Positions 16,140 through 25,712 of a stretch of DNA of 64,000 nt are shown here, in pieces; the first letter of the stretch is position 1; each line of letters begins with the position of its first letter. Source of the stretch: Undibacterium sp. KW1 (GTDB lineage: Bacteria; Pseudomonadota; Gammaproteobacteria; Burkholderiales; Burkholderiaceae_D); NCBI RefSeq assembly GCF_009937955.1, contig NZ_AP018439.1:5704001-5768000 (forward strand). The letters are read 5' to 3'. A model generated the notes under the pieces. The model made no database searches. It worked only from the letters and a program-made list of their open reading frames with translations, and had not been told where the DNA came from. Made by a program: the position numbers and the translations under genes.

Positions 16140-17969
16140 TTAAATAGCGTTGCGCAGGACTTGCAATTGCTGCTGCACTTCTTGCGGTGTCATATTCTTG
16201 AAGCGGTCAGGCAACATGGAGCGGCGTGAAGTTTCAAACACGGCCAGCATTTCCATGAAGGCGATCATTTGTGTTTCTTGCGGTGGCATGAAGTCAGCCA
16301 CGGCCATCTCGAAAATTGCTGACGTAATTTCACCGTCACCACGCTTGGCAAATTCCAGCGCCAGCAAGGCTACTGCTTCCAGATCGGCATTCGAATAACC
16401 GCGCAAGACATCAAATACTGGTAGCGTGTTGGCCCAGTCTATCGAACACTTGACGTCATAACGGCTGAGTATGGCCTTGACGATGTCAGCGCGTTCAGTG
16501 GCAGTGTCGGCATAAAAAAAAGGGATTTTCCTGTCGAGGCGGCCAGGGCGTTTGATGTCAGTATCGAGCTTGTCCGGTCGGTTGGTCATGAGGATGAACA
16601 AGACCTTGCCACGGTTCTCGGTATCAGACATGAACTCCTTGAGGCGGGCAATCACGCGTGAACTAGTACCGCCGTCAGAATCATCGCCCTGCTTGCCAAA
16701 GCTGCGGTCACCTTCATCGATCACCACGGCGATAGGCCCCATGGCTTTGACCGCAGTCAATACCCGCTCCAGATTTGCCTCGGTGGAGCCTACCCATTTC
16801 GAGCGGAAATTTTTCAGGCTCACACCAGATAATCCTGCCTCTTTCAAGAAAGCCTTGATGACAAAGGTTTTACCTGCACCCATTGCCCCAACTGCCAGCA
16901 AACCCATGGGTGATCTTGCCTTGTCGCCGGATTTGATGGCCTTGGCAATTTCCATCAATTCAGTCTTGATATGTTCGTTGCCACCGACCGCACTGAGATC
17001 ATGCTTGGGTTCAATAAACTCGATGAGGCCAGCGCACTCTTTTTCTATCAGTTCGCGCTTGCGCTTGCGTACTATTTCCATCATTTCGGAATAGGGGTCG
17101 GCATTGACATCTACAGCCAGTGTCTTGCCCGGGTCTATCAGGTGGGCGATTTCTTCCGGTGTCATGCCAGCCGTGATGGCTGATAATTTTGCTGCGCGGT
17201 CTTCTGCATTGGCCTGGCCTTGCAAAAGGCTGGCGATAAGCTTGGTACGTTCTGCTTCACGCAAGCCTTGCGGGCCTTCTGCCGCGACGATGCTGCTCAG
17301 CTGTATCACGCGCAGGCCAGCAGTTTGCTTGGCCAGCAATTTGACTTGCTGCTCTTCCATCCTGGGGGCGTAATGCATGACTGCCGTTTCACGCTCAGTT
17401 TCTTGCGGTATCGGCACTTCTACTGCTGCCACCTTGGGATTGGACATGATGGCCTGATTGATCTCGGCCAGTGATTCACACAGCAGGATGACGACATTGT
17501 CTTTTTGCGCCAGCGCATCATCGAGTGACCAGCGATGCAGGGTGGTGAAGGCGATGCGGTCTTCCAGCGACATCATTTGCGGGTCGCCATTCGGGAAGAT
17601 GGTGCCTGCATAAGGGAAGATCACGGCATTCGAAGCATGTTCACGCATGCGGCGTTCTACCGATTCAAAGATGCCCGGCAAACCCTTGTCAGCCAAATAG
17701 CCGTACAAGACTTCTTTCTCTTCTGTCGTTGCGCCTTGCAGGAAACGTACGCCGCGGTCAAGGCTGATTTCCATGATGCGGTTTTTGTTTTCCTTCAGCA
17801 GTACCTGGGACAGGAACTCAGTCATGCCATGGGCGACGCCATCGACGAGGTAGCGGTCAAATACATTGCCATACAAGACGAAGACCGAGGCTTCGCCTGC
17901 CAGATATTTCTGTCTAAGCTGTTCTGCCCAGACGGGCAGCGTGCGCTTGCTAGTGCCAGTTTCGCTCAT
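16140..17969 (-). CDS. AAA+ ATPase of the PspA operon
   Basis: The start at 17969 (MSETGTSKRTLPVWAEQ) gives 609 residues and avoids overlapping pspA. The N-terminal half (about 1-300) looks like a degenerate AAA-type or regulatory domain. The C-terminal half has Walker A GAMGAGKT near 365, Walker B IAVVIDEGD near 417, the sensor-1-like FILMTNRPDKLD and arginine fingers at KRPGRLDRKIPF, as in classical FtsH/Cdc48-type AAA modules. No protease motif or membrane helix is seen. It probably remodels a membrane-bound partner, plausibly the PspA polymer encoded just upstream (inference). Confidence 0.85.
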   Translation of the reverse strand: MSETGTSKRTLPVWAEQLRQKYLAGEASVFVLYGNVFDRYLVDGVAHGMTEFLSQVLLKENKNRIMEISLDRGVRFLQGATTEEKEVLYGYLADKGLPGIFESVERRMREHASNAVIFPYAGTIFPNGDPQMMSLEDRIAFTTLHRWSLDDALAQKDNVVILLCESLAEINQAIMSNPKVAAVEVPIPQETERETAVMHYAPRMEEQQVKLLAKQTAGLRVIQLSSIVAAEGPQGLREAERTKLIASLLQGQANAEDRAAKLSAITAGMTPEEIAHLIDPGKTLAVDVNADPYSEMMEIVRKRKRELIEKECAGLIEFIEPKHDLSAVGGNEHIKTELMEIAKAIKSGDKARSPMGLLAVGAMGAGKTFVIKAFLKEAGLSGVSLKNFRSKWVGSTEANLERVLTAVKAMGPIAVVIDEGDRSFGKQGDDSDGGTSSRVIARLKEFMSDTENRGKVLFILMTNRPDKLDTDIKRPGRLDRKIPFFYADTATERADIVKAILSRYDVKCSIDWANTLPVFDVLRGYSNADLEAVALLALEFAKRGDGEITSAIFEMAVADFMPPQETQMIAFMEMLAVFETSRRSMLPDRFKNMTPQEVQQQLQVLRNAI

Positions 17970-18042
17970 GGATGTCGCTCTGTCTCTTCGCTTTAATGAT
18001 TCACTGGTGATGCCGGATGTGGACAAGCCTTGCCAAAACCAA

Positions 18043-18759
18043 TTACATGGTCTTGCCACCGCTGTTGGCTTCTGCCTGGCCAGCACGGGCTTTTTTCATG
18101 TCTTCCAGTTGCTGCTTGGCTGTTACTGCACCACTGCTCTGGCGGAGTTTGGCCAAACGTACGTCGAGGTCAGAGCTGCGCAATTCCTGACCCAGATTGG
18201 CTTCAGCCACGGTGTTCTTGATATGGTCACGCACATTGCTGAGCGCCTTGACTTCAGCATCCACAGACAGGCCTTCGAGCTGGTTCTGTATCGACACCCG
18301 TGCTTGTGCGCTGTGCATCTGCGCCAGCATGCGGTCTTTTTCTGCCTTCAGTTTGTCAATCTCACCTTTGACTTGCAACAGCGAATCTTTGGCATCGTCT
18401 GCATCGGTCTGGGCGATTTTCATGTCGTCCTGCAGGGCTGCCACGCTGGCATCCAGGGCATTTTTCTTTTGTATCAGCACGACTGCGAGATCATCCTGAT
18501 TGGTGGCGATTGCACCTTCCAGATCGGCAGTGATGGATGCCAGTTCTGCCTGCTCCGCCTTCAGGCGCGCTTCTACATCCTGCCTGCGGCGTATGATGGC
18601 GGCAGTCGCTGCCTTGAGTTTGGTGTACTTGCTGATCATGGAATCGATGGAATTCTGGTAGGCGATTTCCGGGTGGCGTTTTTCCACATCGGTAATCCAC
18701 AATGAAACGAAGCCTGACCAAAGATTGGATAAGCGGGCGATGAAATTACTGTCAGACAT
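18043..18759 (-). CDS. PspA/IM30 family protein
   Basis: This 238-residue protein has its ATG preceded by AGAGGAAC. It has a short amphipathic N-terminus ([17 protein letters not shown]), then an almost unbroken coiled coil from 30 to 215, as in PspA/Vipp1, which are bacterial ESCRT-III-like membrane-protecting polymers. The C-terminus is short and charged. The gene lies between a helical unknown and the AAA+ gene, implying joint function in membrane maintenance. Confidence 0.88.
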   Translation of the reverse strand: MSDSNFIARLSNLWSGFVSLWITDVEKRHPEIAYQNSIDSMISKYTKLKAATAAIIRRRQDVEARLKAEQAELASITADLEGAIATNQDDLAVVLIQKKNALDASVAALQDDMKIAQTDADDAKDSLLQVKGEIDKLKAEKDRMLAQMHSAQARVSIQNQLEGLSVDAEVKALSNVRDHIKNTVAEANLGQELRSSDLDVRLAKLRQSSGAVTAKQQLEDMKKARAGQAEANSGGKTM

Positions 18760-18825
18760 GTTGTTCCTCTTTTAGGTAAATAACTAACCGCGAATTGAGC
18801 GTGAATTGATCATGAGTTGATCGTG

Positions 18826-19683
18826 TTATCGAACTATCGCTTCGAAAAAAGTCTTATGATGCTTGGCAAAAGTCTGGAAGCCATGATCCAGGCTGGCACG
18901 CATGGCTGCATGTTCTTTTTTGGGGCTATAAGTAAATGCCAGTTCTGCACCCTTGGTAGCCCATTCAAAATGGTCAGCCTCGGCTGCGCCGCCATGACCA
19001 CTATGTATCTGCAACCATTGATAACATGGATGGCTTTGACCGGCGATTTCCTGCTTGGCCTTTTTCAGGAATCGTGTCACTTCTTTTTGTTCCTTGCGCA
19101 GGTATTCATCTATCATCGAGAACTCGCGGTCCGCCAGAATTTCTGAACCCAGATGGTAGCCTATCGCTGCCATGATGGCGTCCCTGCTGTCTTCACTGCC
19201 GTTGCCATAACCCTGCGCAACCTTGGCATTCAGGGTCTTTAACCAGGCGGGCTCGTTGAGCATTTTATTCAGCTCTGCAGTGGAAGCGGCATAGCCTTGC
19301 TGACGTGCGTAACGCAGTAAACCAGCCAGGGTTGCCTGCGCGAGGCAGCGGTGGGTATCGCGATATTCGGTATCGCGGTCATCGAATTCATCACGGGCAG
19401 CATCAAAGAAAAAACTCGCCACAAAAACACTGCGGTCATTCAGCAGGCGTTCTGCGATGGTCTGGTCAACAAAAGTCGTGCGCGAACGGCCTATCTTGCC
19501 TGACAGCGAAGCCACGCCAGAACCAAAAAAACCATTCCAGCTGGTATAGCGGGCGAAGAAACGCAGCAAGCCCACCGCACCATCCTTGCCTGCATGGTTC
19601 AGCGCGTTTTTTACACGCAACTGTGCCAGCTCAAAGTCGGCCAATTTTTTCAAGTCGTCCTGCGTAATGATGCTGTATTCCAT
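18826..19683 (-). CDS. conserved hypothetical helical protein
   Basis: This 285-residue soluble, mainly helical protein has no signal peptide or membrane helix. It carries scattered acidic/His motifs: EFDDRDTEYRDTHR near 110, YHLGSEILADREF near 180 and HSGHGGAAEADHFEWA near 235. The last recalls iron-binding helical bundles of the haem-oxygenase-like kind, but I cannot assign a family. It is co-directional with pspA, 66 bp upstream of it. Confidence 0.7.
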   Translation of the reverse strand: MEYSIITQDDLKKLADFELAQLRVKNALNHAGKDGAVGLLRFFARYTSWNGFFGSGVASLSGKIGRSRTTFVDQTIAERLLNDRSVFVASFFFDAARDEFDDRDTEYRDTHRCLAQATLAGLLRYARQQGYAASTAELNKMLNEPAWLKTLNAKVAQGYGNGSEDSRDAIMAAIGYHLGSEILADREFSMIDEYLRKEQKEVTRFLKKAKQEIAGQSHPCYQWLQIHSGHGGAAEADHFEWATKGAELAFTYSPKKEHAAMRASLDHGFQTFAKHHKTFFEAIVR

Positions 19684-19703
19684 GTTGTTCGCTTTCCAGT
19701 TTA

Positions 19704-20594
19704 CTATGTATTTTTCTGCGCCTGCGCTTGTACTCTTGCCCCGCTGGCGACGCGGCTTTGCCTACGATTTTCCAGCTCTTGCGAGATGACTGGTACGGTA
19801 TCGCGCAATGCCCCTTCCAGCTCCGCTTCCAGATCTTCTTCCAGCCCCAGTTTGGCGATTGATTCTGCCAGCTTGGAATCAACATCAGAAGAAGTTGGCG
19901 CAGTCATGATGGTCTGGTAAATTTCATCCATCTGGTCTGGCATGGAAATGATCGCAGCTTCTATCGCTGCCTTGCGACTCAGCATGCGGCGCTGCCTGGT
20001 GATGAGGGACAAGTAATCATTGCGCGCCTTTTGCAATTGCAACTGATCCATGCCCGGTTTGATATCTGCCAGATCATGATCGATGCGCTCCAGACGCATT
20101 TCCACTTCTTTCATATTGACTGAATTTGCGCGCTCTTCTATGACCGTCAGGGCCAGCCACATGCTCAGATAATCTAACGTAGCATCATCCAGTTTTTCGA
20201 CATCGTTCATGGACAGACTGGTGCGGCTGTCACTGGCATACTGGTAAAGGGAAGCGACATGCTGCAGCATGCGTTGATAGGCATCCATGGAACCAAATAC
20301 CTTGAAGGCGATGCCTTCACGCTTGTGTATCTCTTCCAGGAAGTGTTGTCTGGAAGCGGCCCTCTCCTGCTCGCGGTATTTCTTATCGACAGTGGCACGG
20401 AAATTTTCTGAATACGGGATAAACATGGCGGCAATGGTTTCCCCGGCCACCAGGCCTATCAGGGGTATCAGCGCGGCATTGAAGCCGTAAGGTATGGATA
20501 TCAAGACGCTGGCGGCGACCGTGCCCAGCACGGCAAAGATATTGCCCTGGCTGTACAGCATTTCCTTCACGTATGAAACTTGTTTGATCTGCAC
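19704..20594 (-). CDS. membrane-anchored coiled-coil protein of unknown function
   Basis: This 296-residue protein probably uses a GTG start. Two adjacent membrane helices at about 18-35 and 38-58 (IFAVLGTVAASVLISI, AALIPLIGLVAGETIAAMF) are followed by a long charged helical domain, with coiled-coil segments near 70-90 and 160-215 and an acidic helical tail. It resembles no family I know. Its place between the ABC ATPase and PspA suggests it couples the transporter to the cytoplasmic proteins (inference). Confidence 0.7.
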   Translation of the reverse strand: MQIKQVSYVKEMLYSQGNIFAVLGTVAASVLISIPYGFNAALIPLIGLVAGETIAAMFIPYSENFRATVDKKYREQERAASRQHFLEEIHKREGIAFKVFGSMDAYQRMLQHVASLYQYASDSRTSLSMNDVEKLDDATLDYLSMWLALTVIEERANSVNMKEVEMRLERIDHDLADIKPGMDQLQLQKARNDYLSLITRQRRMLSRKAAIEAAIISMPDQMDEIYQTIMTAPTSSDVDSKLAESIAKLGLEEDLEAELEGALRDTVPVISQELENRRQSRVASGARVQAQAQKNT

Positions 20595-20629
20595 GTTTTT
20601 ATTTCAATTCTTTATTTCAATTCGTTATT

Positions 20630-21544
20630 TCAAATGGTGACTCTGAGCGTTCCGCGTCCGGCGCTTAATTTGTGGAGTTGTGAGAGTACCCGTTCCTGCA
20701 TAGTGACTGCCTCGGTAGAACGCTGCCATACGGCTGAACGCGGCCGAGTCTCGGTAATTTCAAAGTCGTCAGCTATCTTGGCAGGCTGGGTAGAAAGCAC
20801 GATGACGCGATCACCCAGCAGCAAAGCCTCGGTCACGTCATGCGTGACAAATACGATGAGGCAGGGACTGGTTTTATGCAAGGTGATCAGCAAGCGCTGC
20901 ATTTCTTCACGGGTTTGTGCATCCAGCGCGCCAAAGGGTTCATCCATGAGCAGGATACGGGGGCGCAATACCAGCGCCCGCGCCAGTGCCACACGCTGGT
21001 TTTGCCCGCCTGACAATTGCGCAGACGACAGATTTTTCTTATCTGCCAGCCCTACTGCTTCGAGCATGTCATCTACGCGTTTTTTCCACTCAGCTTCGGG
21101 GAATTTTTTCTTCCACAAACCCAGGCGAAATGGAAATGCCACGTTTTCATAGACGGTCAGATCAGGGCGGTTAGCATAGCGCTGAAATACCATGACAGCA
21201 TCATCATGAGGACCATCACATGCTTCGCCATTGATGTGCACAGAACCGGAGGTGGGTGACTGCACGCCAAAAGGACGCACCCCACCCATCATGTGCAGCA
21301 AAGTACTTTTGCCACAGCCTGAGGGGCCCAGCAGCATATTGATGGTGGGCTTGTCAAAAGACAGGCTGATGCCATCAATCACGCGGGTCACAGGGCCATC
21401 TGCATTGGCATATTCCTGCACGATTTCATTGAGTTGCAGGCTGATGTCGGTGCTGGTCGTCATTGTGCTTGCCGGGCTGGTGTCTGCCATAGTATCCGTA
21501 TTGGTATCCGTCTTGGTATCCATATTCACTGCGAGGTTTCCCAT
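20630..21544 (-). CDS. ABC transporter ATP-binding protein, NitT/TauT type
   Basis: There are 304 residues from the first ATG; a second ATG at 21523 is also plausible. Walker A is GPSGCGKST, the Q-loop is VFQRYANRPDLTV, the signature is LSGGQNQRVALARAL, Walker B is ILLMDEPFGALD and the switch histidine is in FVTHDVTEALLL, all intact. The Thr/Asp-rich first 30 residues are unusual. It works with the permease and binding protein encoded upstream. Confidence 0.92.
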   Translation of the reverse strand: MGNLAVNMDTKTDTNTDTMADTSPASTMTTSTDISLQLNEIVQEYANADGPVTRVIDGISLSFDKPTINMLLGPSGCGKSTLLHMMGGVRPFGVQSPTSGSVHINGEACDGPHDDAVMVFQRYANRPDLTVYENVAFPFRLGLWKKKFPEAEWKKRVDDMLEAVGLADKKNLSSAQLSGGQNQRVALARALVLRPRILLMDEPFGALDAQTREEMQRLLITLHKTSPCLIVFVTHDVTEALLLGDRVIVLSTQPAKIADDFEITETRPRSAVWQRSTEAVTMQERVLSQLHKLSAGRGTLRVTI

Positions 21545-22323
21545 GGATAGAGTTTTCTTTTCAACAGGCGCATCAACTGGTAAGTCACCAGCGCCAGGGC
21601 AATGATGACGATGATTCCAGCAAATACCTGGTCCATGGCGCTGAAGCGGCGCGCATTCTGTATCAGTTGCCCCAGGCCTTCGCGGGCATTGACGTATTCA
21701 GCCACCGTAATATAAGTCCACATGACCGAGATACTGACCACCACCGCATCTGCAATACGCGGCATGGCCATGGGCAATACGGCTTTTGTGATGCATTCCC
21801 AAGGCGTGGCACCCAGGTCACGGGCGCTGATGTAATAGCTTTGCGGCACGGCCTGTATGGCATCGCGCACCATGGGCACCAGATACACCACCGCACCGAT
21901 GAACAGGAAGGCGATCTTCATGACCTCACCTATACCCAGCCACATGACGAGAATAGGCAGCAAGGCAACCACTGGTGCAGAACGGAAAGGGTCAATCAGT
22001 GGCGATAGCAAGGCATTCAAACGCGGAGCCGCACCCATCATGACACCCACAGGGATGCCGATGGCGATGACCAGCAGGCCGGCGGCAAATACCCGGCCAG
22101 CCGACCACAGGGTGGCATTGAACAACATGCTGTTACCCTCATTCCATGACAGGTAGAGCATGGCCTGTGCCACTGCCCACGGCGATGGCAATCTTGTCGG
22201 ACTAACCGCGCCTGATGCTGCGAGCACAGCCCACAACACCAGTACCGTGGCCACAGATGCGATGCCCAATTGGCGTCGCAAGCCAGGCGACATGACGGCG
22301 TAGGGATTCCAGAATGTCGTCAT
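21526..22323 (-). CDS. ABC transporter permease, NitT/TauT type
   Basis: The chosen start (MTTFWNPYAV) gives 265 residues and abuts the end of the preceding gene; a longer frame would overlap it by 49 bases. Six membrane helices are seen, with the BPD_transp_1 coupling loop AISARDLGATPWECITKAVLPMAMP around 160-185. The family imports nitrate, sulfonates, taurine or similar anions, but here the partner binding protein is unusual. Confidence 0.9.
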   Translation of the reverse strand: MTTFWNPYAVMSPGLRRQLGIASVATVLVLWAVLAASGAVSPTRLPSPWAVAQAMLYLSWNEGNSMLFNATLWSAGRVFAAGLLVIAIGIPVGVMMGAAPRLNALLSPLIDPFRSAPVVALLPILVMWLGIGEVMKIAFLFIGAVVYLVPMVRDAIQAVPQSYYISARDLGATPWECITKAVLPMAMPRIADAVVVSISVMWTYITVAEYVNAREGLGQLIQNARRFSAMDQVFAGIIVIIALALVTYQLMRLLKRKLYPWETSQ

Positions 22324-22328
22324 GATGC

Positions 22329-24026
22329 TTAACGTGCAAAAACGCCGATACGGGTAGTGCGGTTCAGGGCGCGGCAATCTTCCAGCGCCAGGCCATCCGC
22401 TGCCGGATTAGCTTCATTACACAAAGGTTTGTCAGGGCCATTACCAACGATTTTGAAACGTGCTTTAGGGAATTCCCATTGCTCATTCAGATACTTCACC
22501 ACGGCCGCAGCACGGGCTTGCGACAGACGCAGGTTGGAATCACGTGCACCAACGCCATCGCTATTACCACTGACTTCAAAATAGGCGCTGCCATTGTTTT
22601 CTATGAAGGGCACCATCTCGGTATCAACGATGCGCTGGGCTTTCTTCGTCAGTTCAGCACTACCGGTAGCAAAACCGACGGTGACTGGCTTGGTGACGCT
22701 GGCTGCCTGTTGAGTAGCCACTTTTTGCGCAGTCTCTGTAAACTGGTATTGCGGTTTGGCTGCCGCTGTTTCCACTGCCGTGTTCTTGGCCAGCATGGCC
22801 TTGATGAAACGGTAGTCAAAGCTTTCTTGCGGATTGACGACTGGCGATTTTGGATTAGCCAATGCACCCGCCGCACGGTAGATCGCATCAAAACGGCGAT
22901 ATACGCGGTCATAGTGATTGGTGCCACCGACCAGACCAAGGATGCGGGCGTTGTCTTCAAGACCTGTCCATACCAGGTTATTGAACAGGGATTTGATGAA
23001 GGGCTTGCCTTCCTGCTTGGCCAGCAGTTTGAAGAATTCTTCTGTATTCACCAGGGCATCAACCGCATTGTCAGGTTTTGCTCTTGCCTGTGTCACGCCT
23101 TCCATCCAGCCTTCCACAAATTTCTGGATGACCGGGATGTTTTCTTCTTTGGCCAGTACGCGGCTGTCACACACCATGATGTCAAAAATCAGGTTGGTGG
23201 CGGTCTTGGTGGAATACACGACGTGGCCGCCTTTGACATTGCGCAGGGCCAGTGACAAATCAGGGTCCCACAGCGCGGCGGCATCGACGTTGCCGGATTC
23301 CAGTGCAGCGCGCACGCCAGCCGTACCTTCATCAGCATTGATGAAGACAAACTTGACGCTTTCTTTCTTGCGCGCAGTCATCGAAGAATTTTCTATCGCG
23401 TCAATCAGCATGCCATGCGAAGGGGTGAACTGCAGTACGGCGACCGAATGGCCAGCGAGGTCTTCCACTGTGCGTATGCTACCGTCTTTGGCGATGACAG
23501 CATCGGCACCCTGGGTATTATCAACCACCATCACGGCACGCGCATCCAGACCCGCATTGCGCAGATTAGGTTGTTCCTGCGCCCAGGAGTCAGACGTACG
23601 CCATGCACATTGCGCAGCGCCAGACTCAAACACGGTTGCCAGCGCCGGGATGTCATCCTGGATGACGAATTGCATATTCACGCCCTTTGCTGCATATACA
23701 GAATTGGGCTGGGTAGTCAGGCTATTGCCATTCGCAACCAGCGCAGGTGCATAGCCATGGAAGCTGACGATACTGACTTTCAATGGGTTACCGCTAGAAC
23801 CGAGTGGCCCGCTGCCCGATACTGGCGCAGGAGCAGGCTTGCCAGAAGGCGACACACCATTTGCTTTGCCGTTTGCAGGTGCACTGGCGGAAATTGTCGC
23901 CCCGGATTTTGCATCAGCCCGGTTGGCCCACCAGTCCTTGAGTGCCAGATTCCAGGCAGCAGAGCCTGCGGCTCCGAGGATAATCACTGCAATAAGTCCT
24001 TTAGCAAGAGGGCTAGCTGTAGCCAT
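22329..24026 (-). CDS. ABC substrate-binding protein fused to OmpA-like peptidoglycan-binding domain
   Basis: The ATG at 24026 follows AAGGA by seven bases and gives 565 residues. A membrane anchor lies at about 7-25 and a Gly/Ala/Pro-rich linker follows. Residues 70-390 are a NitT/TauT-type substrate-binding domain (VSFHGYAPALVANG, DLAGHSVAVLQFTPSHG). Residues 440-565 are an OmpA/MotB-type domain (YFEVSGNSDGVGARDSNLRLSQARA, closing with CRALNRTTRIGV). The OmpA domain should bind peptidoglycan, tying the periplasmic receptor to the wall. This domain pairing suggests sensing of envelope state rather than simple import (inference). Confidence 0.88.
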   Translation of the reverse strand: MATASPLAKGLIAVIILGAAGSAAWNLALKDWWANRADAKSGATISASAPANGKANGVSPSGKPAPAPVSGSGPLGSSGNPLKVSIVSFHGYAPALVANGNSLTTQPNSVYAAKGVNMQFVIQDDIPALATVFESGAAQCAWRTSDSWAQEQPNLRNAGLDARAVMVVDNTQGADAVIAKDGSIRTVEDLAGHSVAVLQFTPSHGMLIDAIENSSMTARKKESVKFVFINADEGTAGVRAALESGNVDAAALWDPDLSLALRNVKGGHVVYSTKTATNLIFDIMVCDSRVLAKEENIPVIQKFVEGWMEGVTQARAKPDNAVDALVNTEEFFKLLAKQEGKPFIKSLFNNLVWTGLEDNARILGLVGGTNHYDRVYRRFDAIYRAAGALANPKSPVVNPQESFDYRFIKAMLAKNTAVETAAAKPQYQFTETAQKVATQQAASVTKPVTVGFATGSAELTKKAQRIVDTEMVPFIENNGSAYFEVSGNSDGVGARDSNLRLSQARAAAVVKYLNEQWEFPKARFKIVGNGPDKPLCNEANPAADGLALEDCRALNRTTRIGVFAR

Positions 24027-24096
24027 GGTCATTCCTTGATGATGTGTTGTTAGTCAGTATGAGGTCGGTGTAAGTTCGGTCTGGATTGTTCAGAAC

Positions 24097-24831
24097 TCAG
24101 TGTGAAAATTGCGCCGGGATTTCGCGCAATCTTTCTACTTCTGTCTGCAGGCGCTTCACTTCGCGCTCACAGTTTTCCTGCGCAGATTTTTGACCGCCTT
24201 CCAGATTGGTGATTTGTTCTGCGGTTTTTTGTATCTCGCGGGCCAGCAGTCTTTCCATTTCAGCGATCTGCTTGCGTATTTCTGTCACTGCTCTTTCTTC
24301 TGCCGCTTTCAAATCAGCGACTTCGGCAATCACTTGCTGTTGATTGGCGGTAAGCTGCGATTCCAGTGCTTTTTGATAGCCTTCCAGTGCGGCGATTTTT
24401 CTTTGGGCATCAATGATGGAATCGTCGATAGTCCAGTTATCGTCAGCCGCATCCATGGCATGCACTGCTGCCTTGCGGGTGGCTTCATCCATGGCGCGCA
24501 GGCCGTCAAGCAGCCTGAGCAGGCGTTCAGCCGGGAAAGGGGAATCGGGTATCTGGGCGCTTTTGAAGATATCTTCAAACGACTTGCCACCGGCGACATC
24601 AACTGCCGCGTAGGCGATGGGTGAATTGATGGGCGGAGCCAAGGAAGTGCCGGCATCACTGGTGTCTGGCAGGGGCGGCGGATTGGTGCCCGCAGTTTCA
24701 TCGGCAAATTCGCTGGCAGCCTGGTTGATCAGGAGTTCGTCGCCCGGCGCCACACCATGCAATTTCAGTTTTTCTTCATCAGATAACTCGACCAGCTTGG
24801 CAGCAGCCAGAAACTTAAGGATACCTTTCAC
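24097..24831 (-). CDS. coiled-coil protein, first gene of the PspA/ABC operon
   Basis: The GTG at 24831 follows GAAGAGG and gives 244 residues beginning VKGILKFLAAAKLVELSDEEK. The N-terminal third is globular, 50-75 is Pro-rich, and 150-240 is a long coiled coil (IAALEGYQKALESQLTANQQ onward). No family is recognised. The design, a small N-terminal domain with a coil, suits an adaptor of the membrane complex. The 70-bp gap to the binding-protein gene fits one transcript. Confidence 0.7.
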   Translation of the reverse strand: MKGILKFLAAAKLVELSDEEKLKLHGVAPGDELLINQAASEFADETAGTNPPPLPDTSDAGTSLAPPINSPIAYAAVDVAGGKSFEDIFKSAQIPDSPFPAERLLRLLDGLRAMDEATRKAAVHAMDAADDNWTIDDSIIDAQRKIAALEGYQKALESQLTANQQQVIAEVADLKAAEERAVTEIRKQIAEMERLLAREIQKTAEQITNLEGGQKSAQENCEREVKRLQTEVERLREIPAQFSH

Positions 24832-25070
24832 GCGAATTACCTCTTCAGAAAAATCTATGTGTGCAACAAGATACAACAGGCTGGCATAAATTGCCACTTT
24901 GATTGCATGTGCCGGACGCTTGAAAACCAGCTAATTGTCTCTGGGAGAACACAGTATTATCTGTCCATTGTGCGTGTAGTGCACCATGTATGGGATTGCA
25001 CCGGAAATTCAATAGCTATTTCACAATATACTTTTCTACAGGCCATTTTCATTTCCCAATGGCAAGTAAG

Positions 25071-25613
25071 CTAAAACAGTTGCTTGCGCATGCGACTTAA
25101 TGGTGCAACTACGCCACCTGGCAAACCCAGATCGAAGCGCTCAAATACCGTAAAACCACAAGCCAGGTAAAGCGGTTCACCCGGCATGGTGGCGGCAAGC
25201 TCCAATACCCTGAATCCCGCCGCCTGTGCCTGGGTGCTGCAATGTTCGAGCAAAAGGCTGCCCAGGCCACGGCGCGCGGCCTTGGGCTCGACAAAAAAAG
25301 CCCGTATGCGTGCCGCATCGATAGCCGGATCAAGCAAGTTATCCACACCCTGCTTGGCCTGGTCACCACCAAACAGGGTCTTGCGCTTGCTCCAGCCACC
25401 GCAAGCCAGCATGCTGCCCTGCTCTTCGATGACAAAATAAGTCTGGTCATCGATGAGCTGGGTATCGACACCAAACACGTGCGTCAACAAGGCCTGCGCC
25501 TGCTCAGGCGTATAAAAGGATGCGCTAAGCTGTATTGCCGACCTGGCGATCAGGGCCTGCATGGCGGTGATGTCGGCTTCCGTAGCACAGCGTATCTTCA
25601 CATTGTCATTCAT
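25071..25613 (-). CDS. GNAT family N-acetyltransferase
   Basis: The ATG at 25613 follows AAGGAAG and gives 180 residues. The acetyl-CoA-binding motif A is seen as AFFVEPKAARRGLGSLLLEHC near 105, followed by LELAATMPGEPLYLACGF typical of the fold end. The acceptor is unknown. It is divergent from the GyrI-domain operon with a 100-bp shared promoter region. Confidence 0.9.
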   Translation of the reverse strand: MNDNVKIRCATEADITAMQALIARSAIQLSASFYTPEQAQALLTHVFGVDTQLIDDQTYFVIEEQGSMLACGGWSKRKTLFGGDQAKQGVDNLLDPAIDAARIRAFFVEPKAARRGLGSLLLEHCSTQAQAAGFRVLELAATMPGEPLYLACGFTVFERFDLGLPGGVVAPLSRMRKQLF

Positions 25614-25712
25614 CACTCTTCCTTTTCCAGACCTGACAATGCAAGTCCGCAAGATTTGTCAAATCCCTTCATGTTAAGGTGAGCACCTCGCTGACTAGTG
25701 CATTTCTTAATC

